A DNA stretch of 5,243 nucleotides from Bacteroidota bacterium (GTDB lineage: Bacteria > Bacteroidota > Bacteroidia > Bacteroidales > UBA10428), in NCBI GenBank assembly GCA_024640925.1, contig JAHEEB010000384.1, positions 1 to 5,243 on the forward strand. Direction: 5' to 3'. A program made the translations under genes and the position numbers. Below are positions 1 to 4,915 of this stretch, piece by piece (the stretch's first letter is position 1; each line of letters starts with the position of its first letter). The notes beneath the pieces are model-generated. The model ran no database searches and was not told where the DNA came from. It saw nothing but the letters and a program-made list of their open reading frames with translations.

Positions 1-172
1 TGTCATTATATAAAGCAACAACTTTACCTACAGAATCATCAATACTGCCATCTGCTATAATTACCTCAAAATTTTTAGTCTGCTGGACTTCCAGACTGTT
101 TAACAATTCTATTACTTCATCTGTTCGTGAGAATGTGGGGACAACCACAGAAAAGAAATATGTATCGGGCAT
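1..172 (-). CDS. Glycosyltransferase family 2, N-terminal fragment (runs off the window)
   Basis: Only the first 57 codons are in the window; the gene continues past the left edge. The protein begins MPDTYFFSVVVPTFSRTDEV. This is the first beta strand and nucleotide-binding turn of a GT-A fold, and it is followed by FEVIIADGSIDDS at about residues 38-50. In GT2 enzymes that second segment is normally DDGSxDxS and contacts the nucleotide of an NDP-sugar; here the first Asp is Ala. The family transfers sugars from NDP-sugars to lipid, glycan or protein acceptors in the cytoplasm or at the inner membrane. Acceptor, membrane segments and the DXD motif would lie beyond the edge, so specificity cannot be judged. 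The ATG at 170-172 is chosen because the conserved first strand starts within ten residues of it. No Shine-Dalgarno sequence is visible, as is usual in Bacteroidota. The family call is fairly safe; the role is unknown. Confidence 0.85.
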   Translation of the reverse strand, partial: MPDTYFFSVVVPTFSRTDEVIELLNSLEVQQTKNFEVIIADGSIDDSVGKVVALYND

Positions 173-231
173 TAGTATCTTTTTAATTAGCAAATAAAGA
201 TAATGCTTCGATTCTCATATTAAAATAACTG

Positions 232-282
232 ATGGTAAAATTCAAGAATAATAAGCAAATTATTATTCTTGAATTTTACCAT
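232..282. repeat. Perfect 23-bp inverted repeat with 5-nt loop
   Basis: The left arm (232-254) and right arm (260-282) are exact reverse complements over 23 bp, separated by GCAAA. The arms begin ATGGTAAAATTC and are mostly A/T. The repeat lies in the gap between the LamG gene and the glycosyltransferase gene, both on the minus strand. It would form a very stable hairpin in RNA from either strand. Neither side is followed by a real U-tract, so it is not a standard intrinsic terminator. It could be an mRNA-stabilising 3' or 5' hairpin, a Rho-independent stop of unusual form, or a remnant of a small repeat element. The inverted repeat itself is certain; its role is not. Confidence 0.9.
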
Positions 283-310
283 GATACCAACATAAATTCA
301 GAACATATTC

Positions 311-340
311 TAAAAAGCAATTACTTAAGCTCTAATTGCT
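311..340 (-). terminator. Probable weak intrinsic terminator of the LamG gene
   Basis: Arms 316-323 (AGCAATTA) and 333-340 (TAATTGCT) are perfect 8-bp reverse complements around a 9-nt loop. Read on the minus strand the stem is followed directly by TTTTTA (315 down to 311). It starts 14 bases past the stop codon of the LamG gene, where a terminator is expected. The stem has only two G-C pairs, so it may be leaky or act together with the longer hairpin at 232-282. Confidence 0.5.
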
Positions 341-353
341 GGTATCCAACAAA

Positions 354-1061
354 TTATCTTTTAACATTAAATAATGCATCAACATCTTTTGGCCCTATCT
401 CACAGCTATAAATGCGAATATCATCGATATAACCATAATAGAACATTGTATTATAAGCACTACCTATACGAAGGTTTTTCACCTGGTCAATAACCATAGG
501 AAGAGCATCGCTTTCGGCAGTAATCAATACATTATCCTTGAATATCCTCATCTGACCGGTCTCAGAATTAGATGTAAAAACAAAATGATGCCATTCTTCA
601 TCAAAAGGCAATGGTCTGTAATATGCCCTGCCTGGGGGATTCCCTTCAGTATCACCCAGCCATCCAAAATCCCAGAATACAGTATTACGATTATCGTGAT
701 AAAAATCGATGGAAATACCACATCTTGAAGCTTCTGTTTCAAACATAAACTGACTTTGGGGCCTGGAAGCAAGTGATTTTGTCCACATACTTATTGAGAT
801 AATATCTTTGGGTAAAATTTTTCCATAATCTCTTATGTCGATATAGTCATCAATACCATCGAAATAACAAGCACTAGCTGTTTTACCAAACCTATCGACA
901 GCTAACTTGGCGCCATATGCTGTTGTCGCCTTCTGATTTTTACTTGAATCGTCGGTACTTCCGTTGAAAGGCCAATAACCAACCATTAAGGAATCGATAC
1001 TTTGAGCATAGGTGCTTAAAGTAATGATAATTGTAATACTGAAAGTAAATAGTTTTCTCAT
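354..1061 (-). CDS. Secreted LamG / concanavalin A-like domain protein
   Basis: The 235-residue protein has a signal peptide (basic MRK, hydrophobic residues 4-17, likely cleavage after the Ala of TYA at residue 19) followed by one LamG (laminin G-like 3) beta-sandwich filling the rest. Family landmarks are GYWPFNG (28-34), FDGIDDYIDI (67-76), WHHFVFT (157-163) and GYIDDIRIYS (210-219). Such domains bind carbohydrate or protein ligands, often with Ca2+, in exported Bacteroidota proteins. There is no catalytic domain, no lipobox Cys after the signal and no C-terminal sorting domain, so the product is probably a soluble periplasmic or secreted binding protein. Most LamG domains in this phylum are modules of larger enzymes or adhesins, so a free-standing one is somewhat unusual. 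The gene appears monocistronic: an intrinsic terminator precedes it and hairpins follow. The ligand is unknown; the GH130 neighbour hints at glycan, but only weakly. Confidence 0.85.
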   Translation of the reverse strand: MRKLFTFSITIIITLSTYAQSIDSLMVGYWPFNGSTDDSSKNQKATTAYGAKLAVDRFGKTASACYFDGIDDYIDIRDYGKILPKDIISISMWTKSLASRPQSQFMFETEASRCGISIDFYHDNRNTVFWDFGWLGDTEGNPPGRAYYRPLPFDEEWHHFVFTSNSETGQMRIFKDNVLITAESDALPMVIDQVKNLRIGSAYNTMFYYGYIDDIRIYSCEIGPKDVDALFNVKR

Positions 1062-1134
1062 TGAAGGAGTGGTTTAGATGTTAGAACTGCTGATTCTTAA
1101 TATTTAAATCTTTTTAGCTGGAAATAGGTTTGGA

Positions 1135-1142
1135 CAAATATA
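1135..1142 (-). promoter_or_regulatory. Candidate -7 box for the LamG gene
   Basis: Read on the minus strand, 1142-1135 is TATATTTG, an exact match to the Bacteroidota TAnnTTTG element. It predicts a leader of about 65-70 bases before the ATG at 1061. No good TTTG sits at the usual 19-base spacing. That position is taken by the T-run of the upstream terminator, whose TTG at about 1155-1157 is only 12 bases away. The call rests on the -7 element alone. Confidence 0.45.
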
Positions 1143-1155
1143 TAAAAAACTTAAC

Positions 1156-1189
1156 AAAAAAAAACTTCTGGCTATAAAAACCAGAAGTT
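1156..1189 (-). terminator. Intrinsic terminator of the GH130 gene
   Basis: Arms 1163-1171 (AACTTCTGG) and 1181-1189 (CCAGAAGTT) pair perfectly over 9 bp with a 9-nt loop. On the minus strand the stem runs directly into an uninterrupted run of nine T (1164 down to 1156; two of these T come from the stem). It lies about 60 bases past the GH130 stop codon. On the plus strand the stem is followed by CAATAC with no T-run, so it acts in one direction and separates GH130 from the LamG gene. Confidence 0.88.
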
Positions 1190-1248
1190 CAATACTATTT
1201 CTCGTGCCAAATAAATCAAGCGAAATCACTACACTTACTCTTCAGATA

Positions 1249-2244
1249 TTATTTGAAGTTTTCGTTGTGTTTTTTCACATAATCAATTACTTCATCGACC
1301 TGACAGAAGGCGAGAGCTGTATAGGTATCAGCAGCACCATAATATATAGCTATACGGCCTGTTTCTGCATCGTATATGTTCTGACATGGAAAAACAACAT
1401 TAGGCACAAAACCTGTAGTTTCATAATTTTTTTCAGGAGTAAGGAGGTAATTTCCACATCGGTATTTGATATTGCTTGGCTCATCTATATCGAGTATTAC
1501 CGCACCAATACTATATACAAAACCATTGCAGGTACCCGAAACACCATGATAAAATAGCAGCCAGCCTTCGGATGTTTCAATAGGGACGGGTCCCGCTCCT
1601 ATTTTTGTACCTTGCCACCAACCCTGGCCTCCTTTTCCCATGACATGTTTGTGTTTTCCCCAGTAAATTAAATCGGGGCTTTCGCTGATAAAAATATCGC
1701 CAAAGGGAGTGTGACCACTGTCACTCGGGCGACTTAACAAGCGGTAATTACCATTAATTTTTCTTGGAAAAAGAACTCCATTTCTATTAAATGGCATAAG
1801 TCGATTTGGCAATCGGATCCATGTTTTGAAATCTTTGGTATAACCTATGCCAATAGAAGCTCCATGCATATCATCGCACCATGTAACATAGTATGTATCA
1901 TCGATTTTCACAAATCTTGGATCATAGGCATAACTGACCAGGTTGGGTTTTCCATTCTCGTCTTGCCAGGGAATAACATTATCGTCGATCTGGAACTGAA
2001 TTCCGTTTTTGCTGCGACCGAAGTGCAAAAAAGCACGACCGTTTTTATGATCAGCTCTAAATACTCCAACAAATTCGCCATTATAGGGTAATACAGCACT
2101 GTTGTATATTCGTGCTGTTGATGGAGTAGGATTCCAATCGATAACCGGATTATTGCTATACCGCCAAACCGGCTCGATATACCCGGCAGGTTTTTCTTCC
2201 CAGGGAATATTTGGCAAAGAAGCACCAATAATTGTTTTTTTCAT
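1249..2244 (-). CDS. GH130 family glycosidase, probable beta-mannoside phosphorylase
   Basis: The 331-residue protein is full length for GH130 subfamily 2-like enzymes and has no signal peptide, so it should be cytoplasmic. The five-bladed beta-propeller family phosphorolyses beta-mannosides to alpha-mannose 1-phosphate plus the remaining sugar. Visible landmarks, numbered from the preferred start, are YNSAVLPY (47-54), FRADHKNGRAFLHFG (62-76), SYAYDPRF (104-111) with Asp108 as the likely catalytic proton donor, SRPSDSGHTPFGDI (171-184), GTKIGAGPVP (212-221) and FYHGV (231-235). The basic residues Arg63, Lys214 and His233 fall where GH130 phosphorylases bind phosphate, which favours a phosphorylase over the beta-1,2-mannosidase branch that lacks them. 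The acceptor (mannose, glucose or GlcNAc) cannot be read from sequence. An in-frame ATG at 2287-2289 would add 15 residues (MFCNKINLNYIIKNL) unlike the family start, so the ATG at 2242-2244 (MKKTIIGASLPNIPW) is preferred. A strong terminator follows; no partner transporter is in the window. Confidence 0.88.
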   Translation of the reverse strand: MKKTIIGASLPNIPWEEKPAGYIEPVWRYSNNPVIDWNPTPSTARIYNSAVLPYNGEFVGVFRADHKNGRAFLHFGRSKNGIQFQIDDNVIPWQDENGKPNLVSYAYDPRFVKIDDTYYVTWCDDMHGASIGIGYTKDFKTWIRLPNRLMPFNRNGVLFPRKINGNYRLLSRPSDSGHTPFGDIFISESPDLIYWGKHKHVMGKGGQGWWQGTKIGAGPVPIETSEGWLLFYHGVSGTCNGFVYSIGAVILDIDEPSNIKYRCGNYLLTPEKNYETTGFVPNVVFPCQNIYDAETGRIAIYYGAADTYTALAFCQVDEVIDYVKKHNENFK

Positions 2245-2440
2245 TAAATTTTTAATTATATAGTTAAGGTTAATTTTATTACAAAACACGCTGTAATTCT
2301 ACCTGATAAACCGTATACCCTTTGTAGGTTATTGGGGTCATAAAGGTAGAGTAAAAAAGTTTTTGGAATAATATAAAGTGAAGGTGTAAATCGACAATTT
2401 GTAACATCCCCATCAGTTTAAATCTGGAAACAATCAGTAT
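2245..2440. other. Gap between glycosyltransferase and GH130 genes, no gene seen
   Basis: This 196-bp AT-rich stretch has no convincing coding region on either strand and no clear intrinsic terminator after the glycosyltransferase stop at 2441, so read-through into GH130 is possible. A poor promoter candidate for GH130 is TTTG (2285-2282, minus) with 19 bases to TATATAAT (2262-2255). That -7 match is weak and would leave almost no leader before the ATG at 2244. Confidence 0.5.
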
Positions 2441-3391
2441 TTAGATTTCCTCATCAATCAGATACTTGTTCCGATCGGTAGAATTTCGGGAAACCATCTC
2501 TCCAATGAATCCAGCGACAAATAGTTGAGTACCCAGAATCATACAGGTTAGTGCAATATAAAAGTAAGGGCTATCGGCAATCAGTTTTACTTTATAATGG
2601 TTCCAAACAGCTATCAGTTTATCTATTCCAAGGTATAGATCCATTAGAAATCCAGCTATAAACATTACTGTTCCCCAGACTCCGAAAAAGTGCATAGGAC
2701 GTTTACCAAATTTTGATATGAACATAACTGACAATAAATCCAGGGGCCCGCGAACAAAACGTTCTATCCCGAACTTAGTTTTACCATATTTTCGTTCCTG
2801 ATGTTGAACTACCTTCTCCCCAATCTTCTTAAAGCCTGCCCATTTGGCTAGAACTGGAATGTACCGGTGCATATCGCCATAAACCTCAATACTTTTAACA
2901 ACTTTATTCCGATATGCCTTAATGCCACAGTTAAAATCATGAAGCTTGATATGAGTCATCCGACGGGCAGTCCAGTTGTAAAATTTACTTGGAAGGTTTT
3001 TTGAAAAAACCGGGTCATATCTTTTTTTCTTCCATCCCGAAACAAGATCGTAGCCATCCTTACGAATCATCTGTACAAAACCCGGTATCTCCTCTGGATT
3101 ATCCTGTAAATCGGCATCCATGGTAACAACAATTTCACCTTTTGTAGCGGCAAAACCAACATGCAATGCAGCAGCTTTACCATAGTTACGTCTGAAGCGA
3201 ATACCTTTAATATTATGGTTCTGCTCTTTAAGATGAACAATTTCTTCCCAGGAGGAGTCGGTACTTCCATCATCTATAAGGATAATTTCGTAGGAATAAT
3301 TGTTTTCATCCATTACACGCTTGATCCAGTCAGTCAATTCGGGCAGTGAATCACATTCGTTAAAGAGAGGGACAACTATTGAAATATCCAT
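2441..3391 (-). CDS. DPM1/GtrB-like membrane glycosyltransferase family 2
   Basis: The 316-residue protein is the normal length for bacterial polyprenyl-phosphate sugar synthases of the DPM1/GtrB type, which move a sugar from an NDP-sugar to polyprenyl phosphate on the cytoplasmic face of the inner membrane. The N-terminal GT-A domain starts at ISIVVPLFNE (3-12), with LIDDGSTDSS (38-47) for the nucleotide and MDADLQDNPEEIP (91-103) carrying the metal-binding D92xD94. DFNCGIKAYR (152-161) and VQHQERKYGKTKFG (195-208) are typical of this subgroup, including the basic residues that face the lipid phosphate. Two transmembrane helices follow, at about 235-255 and 276-298, and a short polar tail ends the protein. 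The ATG at 3389-3391 fits because the first strand starts at residue 3. It follows the DUF4199 gene by 24 bases, so the two are almost certainly co-transcribed. The sugar and final acceptor are unknown. Confidence 0.9.
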   Translation of the reverse strand: MDISIVVPLFNECDSLPELTDWIKRVMDENNYSYEIILIDDGSTDSSWEEIVHLKEQNHNIKGIRFRRNYGKAAALHVGFAATKGEIVVTMDADLQDNPEEIPGFVQMIRKDGYDLVSGWKKKRYDPVFSKNLPSKFYNWTARRMTHIKLHDFNCGIKAYRNKVVKSIEVYGDMHRYIPVLAKWAGFKKIGEKVVQHQERKYGKTKFGIERFVRGPLDLLSVMFISKFGKRPMHFFGVWGTVMFIAGFLMDLYLGIDKLIAVWNHYKVKLIADSPYFYIALTCMILGTQLFVAGFIGEMVSRNSTDRNKYLIDEEI

Positions 3392-3415
3392 ATTGATAGA
3401 ATTTATAAATTACTT

Positions 3416-3931
3416 TTACTGAATGGGTTTTATACGTCGTAATAAAGAAGCAATAAACAAAGACAACAATGAACCCCCAAAGGTCATATTAACAACCAAA
3501 GTCTGAACAGCTAAAAAAATCGGCGTAATAAATAATTTACTCGCTTTTTCAATTTGTTCAATGAATTGTTTGTCCATTTGACTATTCTTGAATGATTCTA
3601 AATTCTGGTAAAGAATTTCTTCGACAAGGTATGGAGCCAAAGAATATTGAACAAACCTGTAGATAGCCCATATTATACCTGCAATTATACAGATAAAAAG
3701 ACCAACAAGGAAGGCTTCACCAAAGCTTATAAACCCAGTCATTTCAGTATCGCGGTATTTTTTAACCGCGAGGAGTACTGAAAGCATGACAATAATAAGA
3801 AATATATTACTGACTATAGGAGAAAACAACATACCCATAAAGAATGCCAGCAATTCCACTACCGAAAGGGTTATGCCCAGTACAATTCCGTAAGATAGTA
3901 CGTGCTTTCTCAATACCTGCTTCTGATTCAT
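3416..3931 (-). CDS. DUF4199 family four-helix inner membrane protein
   Basis: The 171-residue protein matches the DUF4199 family, which is common in Bacteroidota and has no established function. It has a short basic N-terminus, then hydrophobic helices at about 11-33, 38-56, 70-94 and 133-164. The loop KKYRDTEMTGFISFGEAFLVG (57-77) between helices 2 and 3 is the recognisable family segment. Residues 96-131 form a charged, probably amphipathic helix between helices 3 and 4, and the protein ends in a basic tail (RRIKP). There is no signal peptide or catalytic motif. It lies 24 bases upstream of the DPM1/GtrB-like glycosyltransferase on the same strand, as the first gene of an apparent operon. 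This pairing suggests a role in lipid-linked sugar handling or in supporting that enzyme, but this is inference from position only. The start at 3929-3931 gives the usual family N-terminus. Confidence 0.85.
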   Translation of the reverse strand: MNQKQVLRKHVLSYGIVLGITLSVVELLAFFMGMLFSPIVSNIFLIIVMLSVLLAVKKYRDTEMTGFISFGEAFLVGLFICIIAGIIWAIYRFVQYSLAPYLVEEILYQNLESFKNSQMDKQFIEQIEKASKLFITPIFLAVQTLVVNMTFGGSLLSLFIASLLRRIKPIQ

Positions 3932-3971
3932 TTTTATTTTTACATAGACATTAAATATGTCTGATTTTTAT

Positions 3972-4002
3972 TTTGGTTTATTAACAAAAGTTTATACTTT
4001 TG
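3972..4002 (+). promoter_or_regulatory. Bacteroidota-type promoter of the SRP RNA gene
   Basis: TTTG at 3972-3975 and TACTTTTG at 3995-4002 are separated by exactly 19 bases, a full match to the Bacteroidota primary sigma factor promoter (TTTG / TAnnTTTG). Transcription should start at about 4006-4009, which is where the conserved 5' strand (GGGTAAG) of the SRP RNA begins. The -7 box is also the right arm of an inverted repeat, CAAAAGT-TTAT-ACTTTTG (3985-4002). The facing minus-strand arm gives AACTTTTG, one base off a -7 box, and might serve the DUF4199 operon. Confidence 0.85.
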
Positions 4003-4005
4003 CGC

Positions 4006-4105
4006 CGGGTAAGTCTTATACGGCCAGCTCCTGCTGAACCCCCCCAGGACCGGAAGGTAGCAAGGGTAAGTGGTTGAAGCGGCGCGATATAAGGGGCTTA
4101 CCCCT
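4006..4105 (+). ncRNA. ffs: Small bacterial signal recognition particle RNA (4.5S type)
   Basis: This is the RNA part of the signal recognition particle, which with Ffh directs nascent membrane and secreted proteins to FtsY and the Sec translocon. The diagnostic domain IV is at 4045-4062: CAGG internal-loop strand, a short stem capped by the GGAA tetraloop (4052-4055), then the opposing AGCA loop strand (4059-4062), which binds the Ffh M domain. The pair joining loop and stem is A4049-U4058, where E. coli has U-A, a compensatory change that supports a functional RNA. GGGTAAG (4007-4013) pairs with CTTACCC (4097-4103) to close the hairpin. The length of about 100 nt, GC-rich DNA in an AT-rich setting, a full promoter upstream and a T-rich 3' end all agree. 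There is no Alu domain, so it is the short form. Exact ends are estimated from promoter and stem. Confidence 0.96.
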
Positions 4106-4114
4106 TTTATTTTT
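4091..4114 (+). terminator. Intrinsic terminator of the SRP RNA gene
   Basis: AAGGGG (4091-4096) and CCCCTT (4101-4106) form a 6-bp stem with a CTTA loop, followed by a T-rich tail TTATTTTT (4107-4114). The loop and right arm overlap CTTACCC (4097-4103), which also closes the mature SRP RNA. The terminator hairpin and the closing helix therefore cannot form together. It ends before the stop codon of the convergent VOC gene at 4130. Confidence 0.75.
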
Positions 4115-4129
4115 AACCCTTTCAGGTTG

Positions 4130-4594
4130 TTAAGATAATGCTTTGATAACATTAACAGGCGCTTGAACGAGTTCTACCAAAACACCTTCGCTGCTCAAAG
4201 GAAATTCTTCGTTACCTTTGGGATGAATAAAACAAACATCATAACCACTGGCACCTTTCCTTATTCCTCCAGGAGTAAACCGTACACCTTTTTCAGTAAG
4301 CCATTGTACACATGCTGGTAGATCGTCGATCCATAAACCGATATGATTGAGTTTAGGTTCATGAACTTTGGGTGACTTTTCAGCGTCGAGTGGTTGCATA
4401 ATATCAACTTCGACTGCATATGGGCCATTACCAATTCTCAGAATATCCTCGTCAACGTTTTCTTTTTCACTTTTAAAAGTATTTGTTTTGGTTAACCCCA
4501 TAATATCCACCCAGAAACGCGCTAACTTTGCTTTATCCTCATTTCCAATAGCTATTTGCTGAATTCCTAAAACATTAAATGGTCTCGTTTTCAT
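4130..4594 (-). CDS. VOC superfamily protein (glyoxalase/epimerase-like)
   Basis: The 154-residue protein is one complete pair of vicinal-oxygen-chelate (beta-alpha-beta-beta-beta) modules, the size of glyoxalase I or methylmalonyl-CoA epimerase monomers. These enzymes bind a divalent metal with one ligand from each equivalent strand. By position the candidate ligands are Gln13 (in [10 protein letters not shown]), Glu62 (AVEVDIMQP), His84 ([10 protein letters not shown]) and Glu141 ([10 protein letters not shown]). The first is usually His in epimerases and glyoxalases, so Gln13 is a departure, though a Gln can still bind metal. [19 protein letters not shown] (109-127) is the usual segment before the last strand. 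There is no signal peptide, so it is cytoplasmic. The start at 4592-4594 ([10 protein letters not shown]) puts the first strand at the expected place. It converges with the SRP RNA gene and has no operon partner here. The substrate is unknown; glyoxalase, epimerase and dioxygenase-like roles all remain open. Confidence 0.85.
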   Translation of the reverse strand: MKTRPFNVLGIQQIAIGNEDKAKLARFWVDIMGLTKTNTFKSEKENVDEDILRIGNGPYAVEVDIMQPLDAEKSPKVHEPKLNHIGLWIDDLPACVQWLTEKGVRFTPGGIRKGASGYDVCFIHPKGNEEFPLSSEGVLVELVQAPVNVIKALS

Positions 4595-4622
4595 ATAAGA
4601 TTAAATGTTAAAATTTGAACTG

Positions 4623-4630
4623 CGAATGTA
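4623..4630 (-). promoter_or_regulatory. Weak -7 box candidate for the VOC gene
   Basis: On the minus strand 4630-4623 reads TACATTCG, one base from TAnnTTTG and about 30 bases before the VOC start codon. No TTTG lies at the expected spacing; the upstream sequence is AT-rich with GTTAAGTTTTTTT. It is plausible by position, with weak motif support. Confidence 0.35.
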
Positions 4631-4826
4631 AAAAAAACCCATCGGTAAATCCTAAAAAAACTTAACAGAATTTTATTTTTTACCTACAATGTATTAAACC
4701 AGTCGTTTGCCTAAAGTATTTCACAAATTAATTTAAGAAGAAGTTCATTGAGTTCAAATCGGACATTAACTGGAAAGTGCAAATACCAGAAATTTACTTT
4801 CAAAAACTTAATACATAAGAAACTTA

Positions 4827-4857
4827 TTTCGTCGAAAAGTGTTTTTAATTACTTTTG
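4827..4857 (+). promoter_or_regulatory. Bacteroidota-type promoter of the methyltransferase gene
   Basis: TACTTTTG (4850-4857) is an exact -7 box, identical to that of the SRP RNA gene. TTTC (4827-4830) sits 19 bases upstream, one base from the TTTG -33 element. Transcription would start near 4862-4864, giving a leader of about 53 bases before the ATG at 4916. Confidence 0.65.
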
Positions 4858-4874
4858 CATTCCAATAAAAGTAA
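4849..4874. repeat. Inverted repeat over the methyltransferase -7 box and start site
   Basis: TTACTTTT (4849-4856) and AAAAGTAA (4867-4874) are perfect 8-bp reverse complements separated by 10 bases. The left arm covers most of the -7 box and the gap covers the predicted transcription start. The centre-to-centre distance of 18 bases, nearly two helical turns, would suit a dimeric repressor. The arms are simple A/T-rich sequence, so chance is a real alternative. Confidence 0.45.
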
Positions 4875-4915
4875 ATGATAAAATCTTATTGATTTGTCTG
4901 ACCTGATTTTCATCT

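Larger units (their letters stand above)
4595..4915. other. Divergent intergenic region, promoters only
   Basis: These 321 AT-rich bases separate the minus-strand VOC gene from the plus-strand methyltransferase gene. I see no credible coding region or RNA gene. The right end holds a good plus-strand promoter with an overlapping inverted repeat (4827-4874), and the left end a weaker minus-strand -7 box (4623-4630). The middle, about 4660-4820, shows nothing I can assign. Confidence 0.6.

Noticed and set aside
1204..1557. 117-codon plus-strand open frame
   Set aside because: It is antisense to the well-supported GH130 gene, and its hydrophobic, Ile/Tyr/Phe-rich product is typical of a shadow frame. 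The other frames at 548-772, 1864-2091, 1908-2228, 3067-3273, 3161-3349 and 4368-4562 were dropped for the same reason.
354..2244. Polysaccharide utilisation locus made of LamG and GH130
   Set aside because: There is no SusC/SusD pair, transporter, sulfatase or regulator in the window, and a strong terminator separates the two genes.
2411..2448. Terminator after the DPM1-like glycosyltransferase (AAATCT at 2420-2425 with AGATTT at 2443-2448)
   Set aside because: The arms are only 6 bp with a 17-base loop and no T-run, and one arm is inside the stop-codon region. It is too weak to call.
4001..4110. Riboswitch or leader element ahead of a gene
   Set aside because: The structured GC-rich region has the diagnostic SRP domain IV, and no plus-strand gene follows; the next gene is convergent.
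3940..4152. 70-codon minus-strand open frame between the DUF4199 and VOC genes
   Set aside because: It lies antisense across the whole SRP RNA gene and its promoter, overlaps the VOC 3' end and has no protein-like composition. It exists only because the RNA gene happens to lack stops on that strand.
4595..4826. Small gene or RNA in the VOC/methyltransferase gap
   Set aside because: There is no open frame of useful length with a start, no stable hairpin and no GC-rich segment.
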